Part shown: piece by piece, positions 8,498-16,367 of the stretch
Numbering within the stretch: the stretch's first letter is position 1
Layout: each line of letters starts with the position of its first letter
Assembly: GCA_003554005.1 (NCBI GenBank)
Contig: PWEU01000192.1
Coordinates: 1 to 17,169, forward strand
Length of the DNA stretch: 17,169 nt
Direction of reading: 5' to 3'
Origin: Nitriliruptoraceae bacterium
GTDB lineage: Bacteria > Actinomycetota > Nitriliruptoria > Nitriliruptorales > Nitriliruptoraceae
Position numbers and translations under genes: made by a program
The notes under the pieces: model-generated
Told to the model about the DNA's origin: nothing
Databases searched by the model: none
The model's input: only the letters and a program-made list of their open reading frames with translations

Positions 8498-9370
8498 GTG
8501 TCCGCTCGCATCCTTGACGGCAAGGCCCTGGCCACCGAGGTCCGCGCCCGCATCGCCGACGACGTGGCCCGGCTCACCGCCGAACATGGCGTCCGACCCG
8601 GCTTGGCCGCGGTGATCGTCGGGGACGACCCGGCCTCCCAGGTCTACGTCGGCATGAAGCACCGAGCCAGCGAGGCCGCCGGGATGCGCTCGGAGCAGCA
8701 CGTCCTACCCGCCGACACCGCGCAGGAGGACCTGGAGTCGCTGGTGCGTCAGCTCAACGACGACGATGCGGTGGACGGCATCCTGGTGCAGCTGCCCCTG
8801 CCCGACCACCTCGATTCCCGAGCTGTGCAGGAGCTGATCGTCCCGGCCAAGGACGTGGACGCGCTCAACCCCTACACCGCCGGCCGGCTCGCGATCGGTG
8901 ACCCGACCTTCCTGTCCTGCACCCCCTATGGCGTGCTGGAGTTGCTCGCGCACGCCGGGGTGGAGACCTCGGGCGCCAACGTGGTCATCGTGGGGCGCTC
9001 GAACCTCGTCGGGCGTCCCCTGTCGGTGATGCTGACCCTGAAGGGGCGCGACGCCACGGTGACGCTCGCCCACTCCCGCACCCGCGATCTGGCCGGGGTG
9101 TGCCGGGGCGCCGACGTGATCGTGGCCGCTGCGGGTCAGATCGGCCTGGTCACCGCGGACATGGTCCGGCCGGGGGCGGTGGTGATCGACGTCGGGACGA
9201 ACCGCGGTGAGGACGGCAAGCTCGTCGGTGACGTCGCCTTCGACGAGGTCGCCGAGGTGGCGGGTGCGATCACCCCGGTGCCCGGCGGCGTCGGGCCGAT
9301 GACCGTGACGATGTTGCTGCAGAACACCCTCGAGGCCGCCCGGGCCCGGCGGGGGCTGCCGCAGCGTTAG
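8498..9370 (+). CDS. folD: Methylenetetrahydrofolate dehydrogenase / methenyl-THF cyclohydrolase
   Basis: Interconverts 5,10-methylene-, methenyl- and 10-formyl-THF using NAD(P), feeding formyl groups to PurN and PurH. The GTG start has AGGAGGT seven bases upstream. Conserved parts: DDPASQVYVGMKHRASEAAG with catalytic Y50 and K54, DGILVQLPLP with Q98, KDVD ending at D121, VVIVGRSNLVGRP (nucleotide-binding loop), ADVIVAAAGQ, VVIDVGTNR, and TPVPGGVGPMTVTMLLQNT. Length 290 is normal. One departure: the usual KDVDG(F/L) reads KDVDALNPY, with Ala122 where Gly is common. Probably in the same transcription unit as purNH, though the 141-bp spacer with 16-bp repeats leaves room for its own control. 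Confidence 0.96.
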   Translation: MSARILDGKALATEVRARIADDVARLTAEHGVRPGLAAVIVGDDPASQVYVGMKHRASEAAGMRSEQHVLPADTAQEDLESLVRQLNDDDAVDGILVQLPLPDHLDSRAVQELIVPAKDVDALNPYTAGRLAIGDPTFLSCTPYGVLELLAHAGVETSGANVVIVGRSNLVGRPLSVMLTLKGRDATVTLAHSRTRDLAGVCRGADVIVAAAGQIGLVTADMVRPGAVVIDVGTNRGEDGKLVGDVAFDEVAEVAGAITPVPGGVGPMTVTMLLQNTLEAARARRGLPQR

Positions 9371-9379
9371 CCCCACGCG

Positions 9380-9416
9380 CGCCGCGGAGCCTGCCCCGGT
9401 GACAGTTCTCGCGGCG
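9380..9416. terminator. Weak stem-loop after folD
   Basis: CGCCGCG (9380-9386) can pair with CGCGGCG (9410-9416) across 23 bases in the 68-bp convergent gap between folD and the methyltransferase. There is no T tract and the loop is long, so a terminator role is only a guess from position. Confidence 0.2.
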
Positions 9417-9438
9417 GTCGCGGGGCCGGCCAGAGGGC

Positions 9439-10059
9439 TCAGCGCGGTCGAGCGATCCCGCTGATCGCGGGGACCGTCGGACCGCGACGGCTGAGCTCCC
9501 AGCTGCCCACCCCCGAGACATCGAAGCCGCCGCGGGCCAGGGTCGTCAGCGTGTCCCGGTCGAGGTGGCAGCCCCGGGCGACCACCCGCCACGCGGGGGT
9601 CAGTCGTTGCTGCCAACGGGCCCGTCGTGGCGCCGGGTCCACGACGTGCTCGATGACGATCAGCCGCCCGCCGGGTCGCAGCACCCGACGGAGCTCGCTG
9701 ACGGCGGCCTGAGGGTCCTGCACCGTGCAGAGCCCCAGCGTCGTCACCGCCACGTCGACGCTGCGGTCCGGGAGCGGGAGCGCCTCGGCTGCGGCATCCA
9801 CCACCTCGATGTCGGCGGGGTGGGCAGCGGCCCGGTGTCGCAGGCGCCGGGCCAGCGCCGCGTCGGGCTCGACGGCGATGACGCGACGGACCGTGCCAGG
9901 CAGGTGGGCCAGGTTGGCGCCGGTCCCGGCACCGAGGTCGAGGACCTCGCCGCGCAGATCGGAGAGGAGTTCGCGCCGCTTGTCCCCGAGCCGGCCCCAT
10001 TCCAGCGACGACATCACCGGGTCGTAGGCCGCCGCGAACAGGTGCTGGAACAGCGACAA
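9439..10059 (-). CDS. Class I SAM-dependent methyltransferase (UbiE/METTL7-like)
   Basis: Small soluble methyltransferase of unknown substrate. The Rossmann fold motifs are clear: motif I EVLDLGAGTGANL (residues 38-50), acidic E64 in VIAVEPDAAL, motif II region VDAAAEALPLPDRSVDVAVTTLGLC, and motif III ELRRVLRPGGRLIVIEHV. The N-terminal SLFQHLFAAAYDPVMSSLE resembles the phospholipid/arsenite-type METTL7-like methyltransferases. The start is TTG: AAGGAG lies seven bases upstream, and the next ATG (residue 16) has no such site and would cut the N-terminal helix. It is inverted relative to folD and mdh, between which actinobacteria such as Streptomyces usually have a small DUF3017 membrane protein (from memory). 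Family is sure, role is not. Confidence 0.88.
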   Translation of the reverse strand: MSLFQHLFAAAYDPVMSSLEWGRLGDKRRELLSDLRGEVLDLGAGTGANLAHLPGTVRRVIAVEPDAALARRLRHRAAAHPADIEVVDAAAEALPLPDRSVDVAVTTLGLCTVQDPQAAVSELRRVLRPGGRLIVIEHVVDPAPRRARWQQRLTPAWRVVARGCHLDRDTLTTLARGGFDVSGVGSWELSRRGPTVPAISGIARPR

Positions 10060-10108
10060 CCCGTAGCTCCTTGGTCGTCCGACAGGGCCGACGGTCCCGG
10101 CCCGTAGC

Positions 10109-10114
10109 TAGGCT
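10109..10114 (+). promoter_or_regulatory. Candidate -10 box of mdh
   Basis: TAGGCT lies within GCTAGGCTCC, the same ten bases as upstream of purN. It is 47 bases before the mdh ATG, versus 49 for purN. Upstream, the GCCGAC at about -35 is a weak match. The 102-bp gap also serves the divergent methyltransferase. Confidence 0.45.
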
Positions 10115-10161
10115 CCCGAGCCCGACCCGAACGCTACCCCGCTACTCGCAGGAGCCCCCCC

Positions 10162-11148
10162 ATGAGCTCACCCGTCCGAGTCACCATCACCGGCGCCGCC
10201 GGTCAGATCGGCTACGCGCTCGTCTTCCGCATCGCCTCCGGTCAGATGTTCGGGCCGGACACGCCCGTCGAGCTGCGCCTGCTGGAGATCGCCCCGGCGT
10301 TGCCCGCCCTCGAGGGCGTGGCCATGGAGCTGAACGACTGTGCCTTCCCGCTGCTGGCGGGCATCGAGATGACCGACTCCGCCGAGCAGGCCTTCGACGG
10401 GACCAACGTCGCCTGCCTGGTTGGCGCGAAGCCACGGGGGCCGGGCATGGAGCGGGCCGACCTCCTCAAGGACAACGGTGCGATCTTCACCGGCCAGGGG
10501 CGCGCCATCTCCGGTGCCGCCGATGACGTGAGGATCGCGGTGGTGGGCAACCCCGCCAACACCAACGCCCTCATCGCCGCGACCAACAGCCAGGGGGTCC
10601 CGACCGAGCGTTTCTCCGCGATGGTGCGGCTCGACGAGAACCGCGCGAAGAGCCAGCTGGCGGCCAAGGCCGGTGTGCCCGTCGCCGAGGTCACCAACCT
10701 GGCCGTGTGGGGTAACCACTCGCCGACGATGGTCCCGGACTTCGACAACGCGCGCATCGGTGGCCGGCCCGTCACCGAGGTGATCCCCGACCGGTCATGG
10801 CTCGAGGGGGAGTTCCTCACCACGGTCCAGCAGCGGGGCAAGGCCATCATCGATGCGCGCGGTGCGTCTTCCGCCGCGTCGGCCGCCAGTGCGCTCGTCG
10901 ACCACGTGCGCAACTGGACCGGCGGCGAGCCCACCGCTGAGGGTGACTGGGTGTCGATGGCCGTGCCGTCCGACGGCTCCTACGGCGTCCCCGAGGGCCT
11001 GATCTCCGGGTTCCCGGTCACCACCGACGGCGCCGGGACCTACGAGATCGTCCAGGGGCTCGGACTGTCGGAGTTCGCCCAGGGCAAGCTCGAGGCCACG
11101 GTCGCCGAGTTGGAGGAGGAGCGGGCCGCGGTCGCGGAGATGCTGTGA
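10162..11148 (+). CDS. mdh: Malate dehydrogenase, NAD-dependent, cytosolic type
   Basis: Oxidises malate to oxaloacetate in the TCA cycle. The N-terminal dinucleotide loop is GAAGQIG (residues 11-17), followed by YALVFRIASGQMFG, typical of the cytosolic/mycobacterial-type group. Substrate-binding arginines are in KPRGPGMERADLL (R92, R98), VVGNPANTNALIA is the NAD/active-site segment, LDENRAK follows, and the catalytic histidine is H186 in VWGNHSPTMVPD. Length 328 fits. The ATG is preceded by AGGAG seven bases upstream. Monocistronic by position: methyltransferase divergent on one side, GNAT gene convergent on the other. Downstream lies a perfect 14-bp stem-loop that may terminate it. Confidence 0.97.
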   Translation: MSSPVRVTITGAAGQIGYALVFRIASGQMFGPDTPVELRLLEIAPALPALEGVAMELNDCAFPLLAGIEMTDSAEQAFDGTNVACLVGAKPRGPGMERADLLKDNGAIFTGQGRAISGAADDVRIAVVGNPANTNALIAATNSQGVPTERFSAMVRLDENRAKSQLAAKAGVPVAEVTNLAVWGNHSPTMVPDFDNARIGGRPVTEVIPDRSWLEGEFLTTVQQRGKAIIDARGASSAASAASALVDHVRNWTGGEPTAEGDWVSMAVPSDGSYGVPEGLISGFPVTTDGAGTYEIVQGLGLSEFAQGKLEATVAELEEERAAVAEML

Positions 11149-11191
11149 GGCTGACCCCGGTGCCGGGCGGGTGACCGCCGGGCGCCGACGA

Positions 11192-11223
11192 GCGAGAAGC
11201 AGCGGGTATCCGCTGCTTCTCGC
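11192..11223. repeat. Perfect 14-bp inverted repeat, copy 1 of a 32-bp element (possible terminator)
   Basis: GCGAGAAGCAGCGG (11192-11205), loop GTAT, then the exact reverse complement CCGCTGCTTCTCGC (11210-11223). A 14-bp perfect stem with a tetraloop, 43 bases after the mdh stop, is far above chance. No T tract follows on either strand, so it may act as a bidirectional transcription barrier, an mRNA 3' stabiliser, or be a dispersed palindromic repeat. A second copy lies 72 bases on. Confidence 0.85.
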
Positions 11224-11263
11224 GTGTGCGGGGGCTCCGAGGCCGTCGGCGCGTTCCGGACCC

Positions 11264-11295
11264 GCGAGTTCCAGCAGATATCCGCTGCTTCTCGC
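11264..11295. repeat. Copy 2 of the 32-bp palindromic element, with mismatched arms
   Basis: Same length as copy 1 and 27 of 32 bases identical, in the same orientation. The last 17 bases (TATCCGCTGCTTCTCGC) are exact. The left arm reads GCGAGTTCCAGCAG, differing by AAG to TTC and one G to A, with a further G to A in the loop, so the arms no longer pair fully: GCGAG/CTCGC and AGCAG/CTGCT pair with an internal loop between. The left arm may come from a different palindrome variant. Confidence 0.8.
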
Positions 11296-11310
11296 AGATC
11301 CCCCCGGCCG

Positions 11311-11409
11311 CGGTCCGGCGGCGGTCCGGCGGCGGTCCGGCCGCGGTCCGGCGGCGGTCCGGCGGCGGTCCGGCGGCGGTCCGGCGGCGGTCCGGCGGCG
11401 GTCCGGCGG
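11311..11409. repeat. Nine-copy 11-bp tandem repeat
   Basis: CGGTCCGGCGG is repeated nine times without interruption; only the third copy differs (CGGTCCGGCCG). The array is followed by a G-rich run and the stop codon of the GNAT gene 18 bases on. An 11-bp unit cannot preserve a reading frame, so this is non-coding. Near-perfect identity makes it a likely variable-number repeat. It fills the convergent spacer between mdh and the GNAT gene. Confidence 0.92.
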
Positions 11410-11427
11410 CGGGGGCGGCCGCGGGGG

Positions 11428-11985
11428 TCAGGTCAGCTCGCGCGGCCGGATCCCGTATCGGTTGACGTCCCCGCGCCGCTCGGTCCCGTCGTCGAAGCGC
11501 AGCAGCATGGCCTCGGCCGCGACCCCCTCCAGGGTGAAGCCGAGGGCCCGGGCCACGGCGTTGGACCCCGGGTTCTCCGCCGCGGCGACCAGTTCCACAT
11601 AGGCCAGCGAGAGCTCCTCGAATGCCCAGCGCAGCAACCGCCGGGTGCTGCGGACTGCGATCCCCTGCCGACGCGCCTCGGGGGCCACCCAGTACCCGAC
11701 CTGCCCGCTGAGGTCACGACGGTCGATGCGGAGGCCGGTCGCGGCGAGCACCACGTCGTCGTCGCGTACCACCACGAGGGGGGCGCCACGGCCGGACTCC
11801 AACGCCTCGGCAGCCAGCCGCACGAAGGCCCGTGCGTCCTCCTCTCTGTAGGGGGAGGGGACACGGGTCCAGCGCTGGACCTCGGCGTCCTGGCAGATGG
11901 CCGTGATGCGGGGGATGTCGCGCTGGAGCGGTGGGCGCAGGCGCAGTTCGTCGTCGCGCAGGTCGAGGACCTCGATGGCGGTCAT
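11428..11985 (-). CDS. GNAT-family N-acetyltransferase (RimJ/RimL-like)
   Basis: Acetyl-CoA-dependent acetyltransferase of unknown target, possibly a protein N-terminus or small amine. Typical features: LRLRPPLQRDIPRI near the N-terminus, CQDAEVQRWTRVPSPY, the acetyl-CoA pyrophosphate loop in VGYWVAPEARRQGIAVRSTRRLL (split by me as VGYWVAPEARRQGIA then VRSTRRLL), and AENPGSNAVARALGFTLEGV, the motif B asparagine/GF region. I choose ATG 11985 (185 residues) because MTAIEVLDLRDDELRLR begins where the family does. An in-frame GTG at 12063 would add 26 unconserved residues; neither start has a strong ribosome site, so the start is uncertain. It is convergent to mdh and divergent to trpS. Confidence 0.85.
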   Translation of the reverse strand: MTAIEVLDLRDDELRLRPPLQRDIPRITAICQDAEVQRWTRVPSPYREEDARAFVRLAAEALESGRGAPLVVVRDDDVVLAATGLRIDRRDLSGQVGYWVAPEARRQGIAVRSTRRLLRWAFEELSLAYVELVAAAENPGSNAVARALGFTLEGVAAEAMLLRFDDGTERRGDVNRYGIRPRELT

Positions 11986-12252
11986 GGCCGGCACCGTTGC
12001 GGACCAAGCTCGGACCGGTCGGCACTGGGCACGGTGCTCTCCATCGTCGGCGCGCGTCGTCACAGCTCAGCTCGGCGTCGACGCTACCGTTGCGGCTCCG
12101 CTGGCCGGTGGCGGTCGCTCCCGGCGCCACCAGCGCTCCCCGCGCCACCAGCGCTCCCCGCGCCACCAGCGCCACCAGCGCTCCCAGCGCCACCGGCGTC
12201 ACCAGCACCCTGCGCCCTGCACCCCCGTTGCTCCAGCGAAGCGAGGCCGAAC
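11986..12252. promoter_or_regulatory. Divergent GNAT/trpS intergenic region with facing -10-like boxes
   Basis: These 267 bp hold no supported gene. ACGCTACCGT at 12081-12090 contains TACCGT on the plus strand (12085-12090) and TAGCGT on the minus strand (12086-12081), both of TANNNT type and overlapping, so the two genes may compete for RNA polymerase. -35 boxes are unclear. The trpS side then carries a 9-bp repeat array. I see no T-box or Trp leader peptide for trpS. Confidence 0.35.
12126..12206 (+). repeat. 9-bp repeat array in the trpS leader
   Basis: Nine consecutive 9-bp units alternate mainly between GCCACCAGC and GCTCCCCGC, so the front part looks like an 18-bp repeat. The last units are degenerate (GCTCCCAGC, GCCACCGGC, GTCACCAGC). 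It lies 46 bases before the trpS start, in the presumed 5' untranslated region, and is C-rich and G-poor enough to be weakly structured. The frame through it is open into trpS and would encode Ala-Pro-Pro repeats, but TrpRS does not need such an extension. Confidence 0.8.
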
Positions 12253-13263
12253 GTGACACGCGTGTTCTCCGGCATGCAGCCCTCGGGTGACCCCCACCTC
12301 GGCAACCTGCTGGGGGCGTGGGTCAACTGGGTTTCGATGCAGGAGGATCGCGACTGCGTGTACTGCGTGGTGGACCTGCACGCGATCACCTCGCCGACCG
12401 AGCACGACCCGGCGACGCTGCGCGACCGTACGATCGAGCTGGCCACGGGGATGCTGGCGGTCGGGGTGGACCCGGAGCGTTCGATCCTGTTCGTCCAGTC
12501 CCACCTCCACGAGCACGCGGAGTGCACCTGGTTGTTCAACTGCGTGACCGGCTTCGGTGAGCTGCGCAAGATGCCCCAGTTCAAGGAGAAGTCGCTGGGG
12601 CAGGGCGAGTCCGTCAGCGTCGGGCTGTTCGACTACCCGGTCCTGCAGGCCGCCGACATCCTCCTCTACCACGCCGACGAGGTCCCCGTCGGTGAGGATC
12701 AGCGCCACCACATCGAGCTGGCCCGCGACATCGGTCAGCGGTTCAACCACCGCTTCGCTCCCGCCGACGATCCGGTGTTCACCCTGCCGAAGGCCGTCCA
12801 CCCCCGAGCAGCGGCCCGGGTCATGGACCTGCAGGACCCGACGATGAAGATGTCGAAGTCCACTGCCACCGAGAAGGGCATCATCTACGTCCTCGATGAG
12901 CCGAAGCGCATCGAGAAGAAGATCAAGAGCGCGGTGACCGACTCGGCGGGGGACATCCGTCACGACCGCGAGGCCAAGCCGGGGGTGTCGAACCTGCTGG
13001 AGATCCTGGCGGCGGCCACGGGTCGCGGGGTGGAGGAGCTGGCTGCGGAGTACGACGGGGGCGGTTACGGCGCCTTCAAGGGGGCCGTCGCCGAAGCGGT
13101 GATCGAGATGCTGCGACCGACGCAGGCACGCTACGCGGAGCTGGCCGACGATCCCGCCGAGGGGGCACGGGTCCTCGCCGAGGGTGCGGATCGGGCGCGG
13201 GCCGTCGCGGCCCCGACCCTGGCTCGGGCCAAGGACGCGATCGGGTTGCTGCCCGCGGGCTGA
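12253..13263 (+). CDS. trpS: Tryptophanyl-tRNA synthetase
   Basis: Class I synthetase charging tRNA-Trp. The GTG at 12253 is chosen because VTRVFSGMQPSGDPHLGN places the HIGH-type motif (HLGN, residues 15-18) as in other TrpRS, GAGG is six bases upstream, and the resulting 336 residues match the usual 330-340. Other conserved parts are VVDLHAITSP, LFVQSHLHEH-type segment FVQSHLHEHAECTW, YPVLQAADILLYHADEVPVG (tryptophan pocket), EDQRHHIELARDI, and KMSKS at residues 199-203 in PTMKMSKSTATEKG. The frame stays open far upstream but runs antisense to the GNAT gene and is not real coding. Apparently monocistronic, divergent from the GNAT gene. Confidence 0.96.
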   Translation: MTRVFSGMQPSGDPHLGNLLGAWVNWVSMQEDRDCVYCVVDLHAITSPTEHDPATLRDRTIELATGMLAVGVDPERSILFVQSHLHEHAECTWLFNCVTGFGELRKMPQFKEKSLGQGESVSVGLFDYPVLQAADILLYHADEVPVGEDQRHHIELARDIGQRFNHRFAPADDPVFTLPKAVHPRAAARVMDLQDPTMKMSKSTATEKGIIYVLDEPKRIEKKIKSAVTDSAGDIRHDREAKPGVSNLLEILAAATGRGVEELAAEYDGGGYGAFKGAVAEAVIEMLRPTQARYAELADDPAEGARVLAEGADRARAVAAPTLARAKDAIGLLPAG

Positions 13264-13345
13264 GCGGGGGCGACGGGTCGGCGGGGGGTCGGTGGCGCCC
13301 GCTGTGAGACGGACGATCCCGAGCTGCCGCGGCTCCTCGGTGTCG

Positions 13346-13433
13346 CCAGCCCGTCGCCACCGCAGCCCCAGCCCGTCGCCACCGCGGCCCCAGCGCATCG
13401 CCACCGCGATCCCAGCCCGTCGCCACCGCGGCC
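13346..13433 (+). repeat. Four 22-bp tandem units in the trpS-sdhC spacer
   Basis: Units start CCAGCCCGTCGCCACCGC and finish AGCC, GGCC, GATC and GGCC. Copies 2 and 4 are identical, copy 1 differs by one base and copy 3 by several. The array occupies the middle of the 272-bp gap between trpS and sdhC, upstream of the candidate sdhC promoter. No gene is visible in the gap; a 22-bp unit does not keep frame. Confidence 0.85.
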
Positions 13434-13477
13434 CCGCCGTGCCCCCCAGGGCTGGGAGGTGGCCAGGGGCCCGCTGC

Positions 13478-13483
13478 TATCCT
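13478..13483 (+). promoter_or_regulatory. Candidate -10 box of sdhCAB
   Basis: TATCCT, preceded by TGC as in extended -10 elements (GCTGCTATCCTCGCC), lies 52 bases before the sdhC ATG. The spacing matches the candidate boxes before purN and mdh. No clear -35 box is seen 16-18 bp upstream. Confidence 0.42.
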
Positions 13484-13535
13484 CGCCGCAGGCGTGGCGA
13501 TGGGTCCATCGTCGCCACGAGGACACGGAGTCGAG

Positions 13536-14249
13536 ATGGCAGCCACCGAGGCCAAGGGTTCCAGCCGCAGCCCGTTCATCATCGAGCTGTACCGCTCCGC
13601 CCTCGGCAAGAAGTACGTGATGGCGATCACGGGGATCGTCGGTCTCGGGTACGTCCTGGCCCACATGATCGGCAACCTGAAGCTCTACCAGAGCGCGGAG
13701 GACTTCAACCTCTACGCCCAGACCCTGCGTGAGCTGCTGTACCCGATCGCGCCGCAGGGCGCGGTACTGAACCTCCTGCGAGGGATCCTGATCCTCGCGC
13801 TCGTCGGCCACGTCGTCGCGGCCGCGCAGCTGACCGCCATGAACCGTCGTGCCCGTCCGGAGAGCTACCGCTCGAAGCGGGACTACGTGGCCGCTGACTT
13901 CGCGGCCCGCACGATGCGCTGGACCGGCGTGATCGTGCTGCTGTTCATCTTCTACCACCTCGCCGACCTGACCTGGGCGGTCACGCCGCTCCACGAGGCG
14001 GACTTCACCGTCTACGACCGGGTGATCGCAAGCTTCTCCAACCCTGCCAGCGCGGCCTTCTACATCCTGGCCAACCTGGCGCTGGGCCTCCACCTCTACC
14101 ACGGGGTGTGGAGCCTGTTCCAGTCGATGGGGTGGAACAACCGACGTTTCAACCACTGGCGCCGAGGGCTGGCCATCGCCTTCACCGTGGTCGTGGTCGG
14201 CGGCAACCTCTCCTTCGTGATCGCCGTGCTCACCGGCGTGATCAGCTGA
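13536..14249 (+). CDS. sdhC: Succinate dehydrogenase cytochrome b558 membrane subunit
   Basis: Membrane anchor of complex II. The ATG at 13536 follows GGAG five bases upstream and gives MAATEAKGSSRSPF; an in-frame GTG at 13494 would add an unconserved 14 residues. The 237-residue protein has about five hydrophobic segments (roughly 27-46, 80-102, 129-148, 173-195, 211-234). Histidines at the right depth for haem ligation occur in four of them: H43 (VLAHMIGN), H92 (VGHVVAA), H141 (FYHLADL) and H186 or H189 (LHLYHGVW). This is the pattern of the single-subunit, di-haem Bacillus-type b558 family, which works with menaquinone and needs no SdhD. None is found. First gene of sdhCAB. Confidence 0.94.
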   Translation: MAATEAKGSSRSPFIIELYRSALGKKYVMAITGIVGLGYVLAHMIGNLKLYQSAEDFNLYAQTLRELLYPIAPQGAVLNLLRGILILALVGHVVAAAQLTAMNRRARPESYRSKRDYVAADFAARTMRWTGVIVLLFIFYHLADLTWAVTPLHEADFTVYDRVIASFSNPASAAFYILANLALGLHLYHGVWSLFQSMGWNNRRFNHWRRGLAIAFTVVVVGGNLSFVIAVLTGVIS

Positions 14250-14267
14250 GCGCTCGTCTGCGGCGCC

Positions 14268-14288
14268 CCGCATCCCGCCTGGGTGCGG
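14268..14288 (+). other. Stem-loop between sdhC and sdhA
   Basis: CCGCA (14268-14272) pairs with TGCGG (14284-14288) and CCC (14274-14276) with GGG (14281-14283), leaving one bulged T and a GCCT tetraloop. It starts 18 bases after the sdhC stop. It could protect or partly terminate the transcript to set SdhC relative to SdhA, but this rests on pairing alone. Confidence 0.35.
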
Positions 14289-14349
14289 TTGCCGGCGTCC
14301 AGGCTCCCGGACCCTCCGAACCCACCGCACACCCTCTACGGAGCTCACG

Positions 14350-16269
<1,920 letters not shown>

Positions 16270-16367
16270 GCCGGCTCGCAGCCCGGCCGCGGTGACCCCG
16301 AGGACCCACCCCGGGCCCTCCCCGCACCCGCACCTTGCTCCCCCACGCACCCATGGAGCCCGACACC

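Noticed and set aside
5600..8701. A 1033-codon minus-strand open frame opposite purN, purH and the start of folD
   Set aside because: It is antisense to three unmistakable conserved genes; its translation is Gly/Arg/His/Val-rich without any family motif, as expected for a shadow frame in GC-rich DNA.
11311..11409. CRISPR array
   Set aside because: The units are 11 bp and directly abut with no unique spacers, and no cas genes are nearby.
11224..12252. Large N-terminal extension of TrpRS in the same frame
   Set aside because: It runs antisense to the GNAT gene and through the 11-bp and 9-bp repeats; TrpRS homology and the ribosome site begin at GTG 12253.
11986..12252. T-box or Trp leader peptide controlling trpS
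   Set aside because: No T-box sequence, no tandem Trp codons in a short ribosome-bound ORF and no terminator/antiterminator pair are visible.
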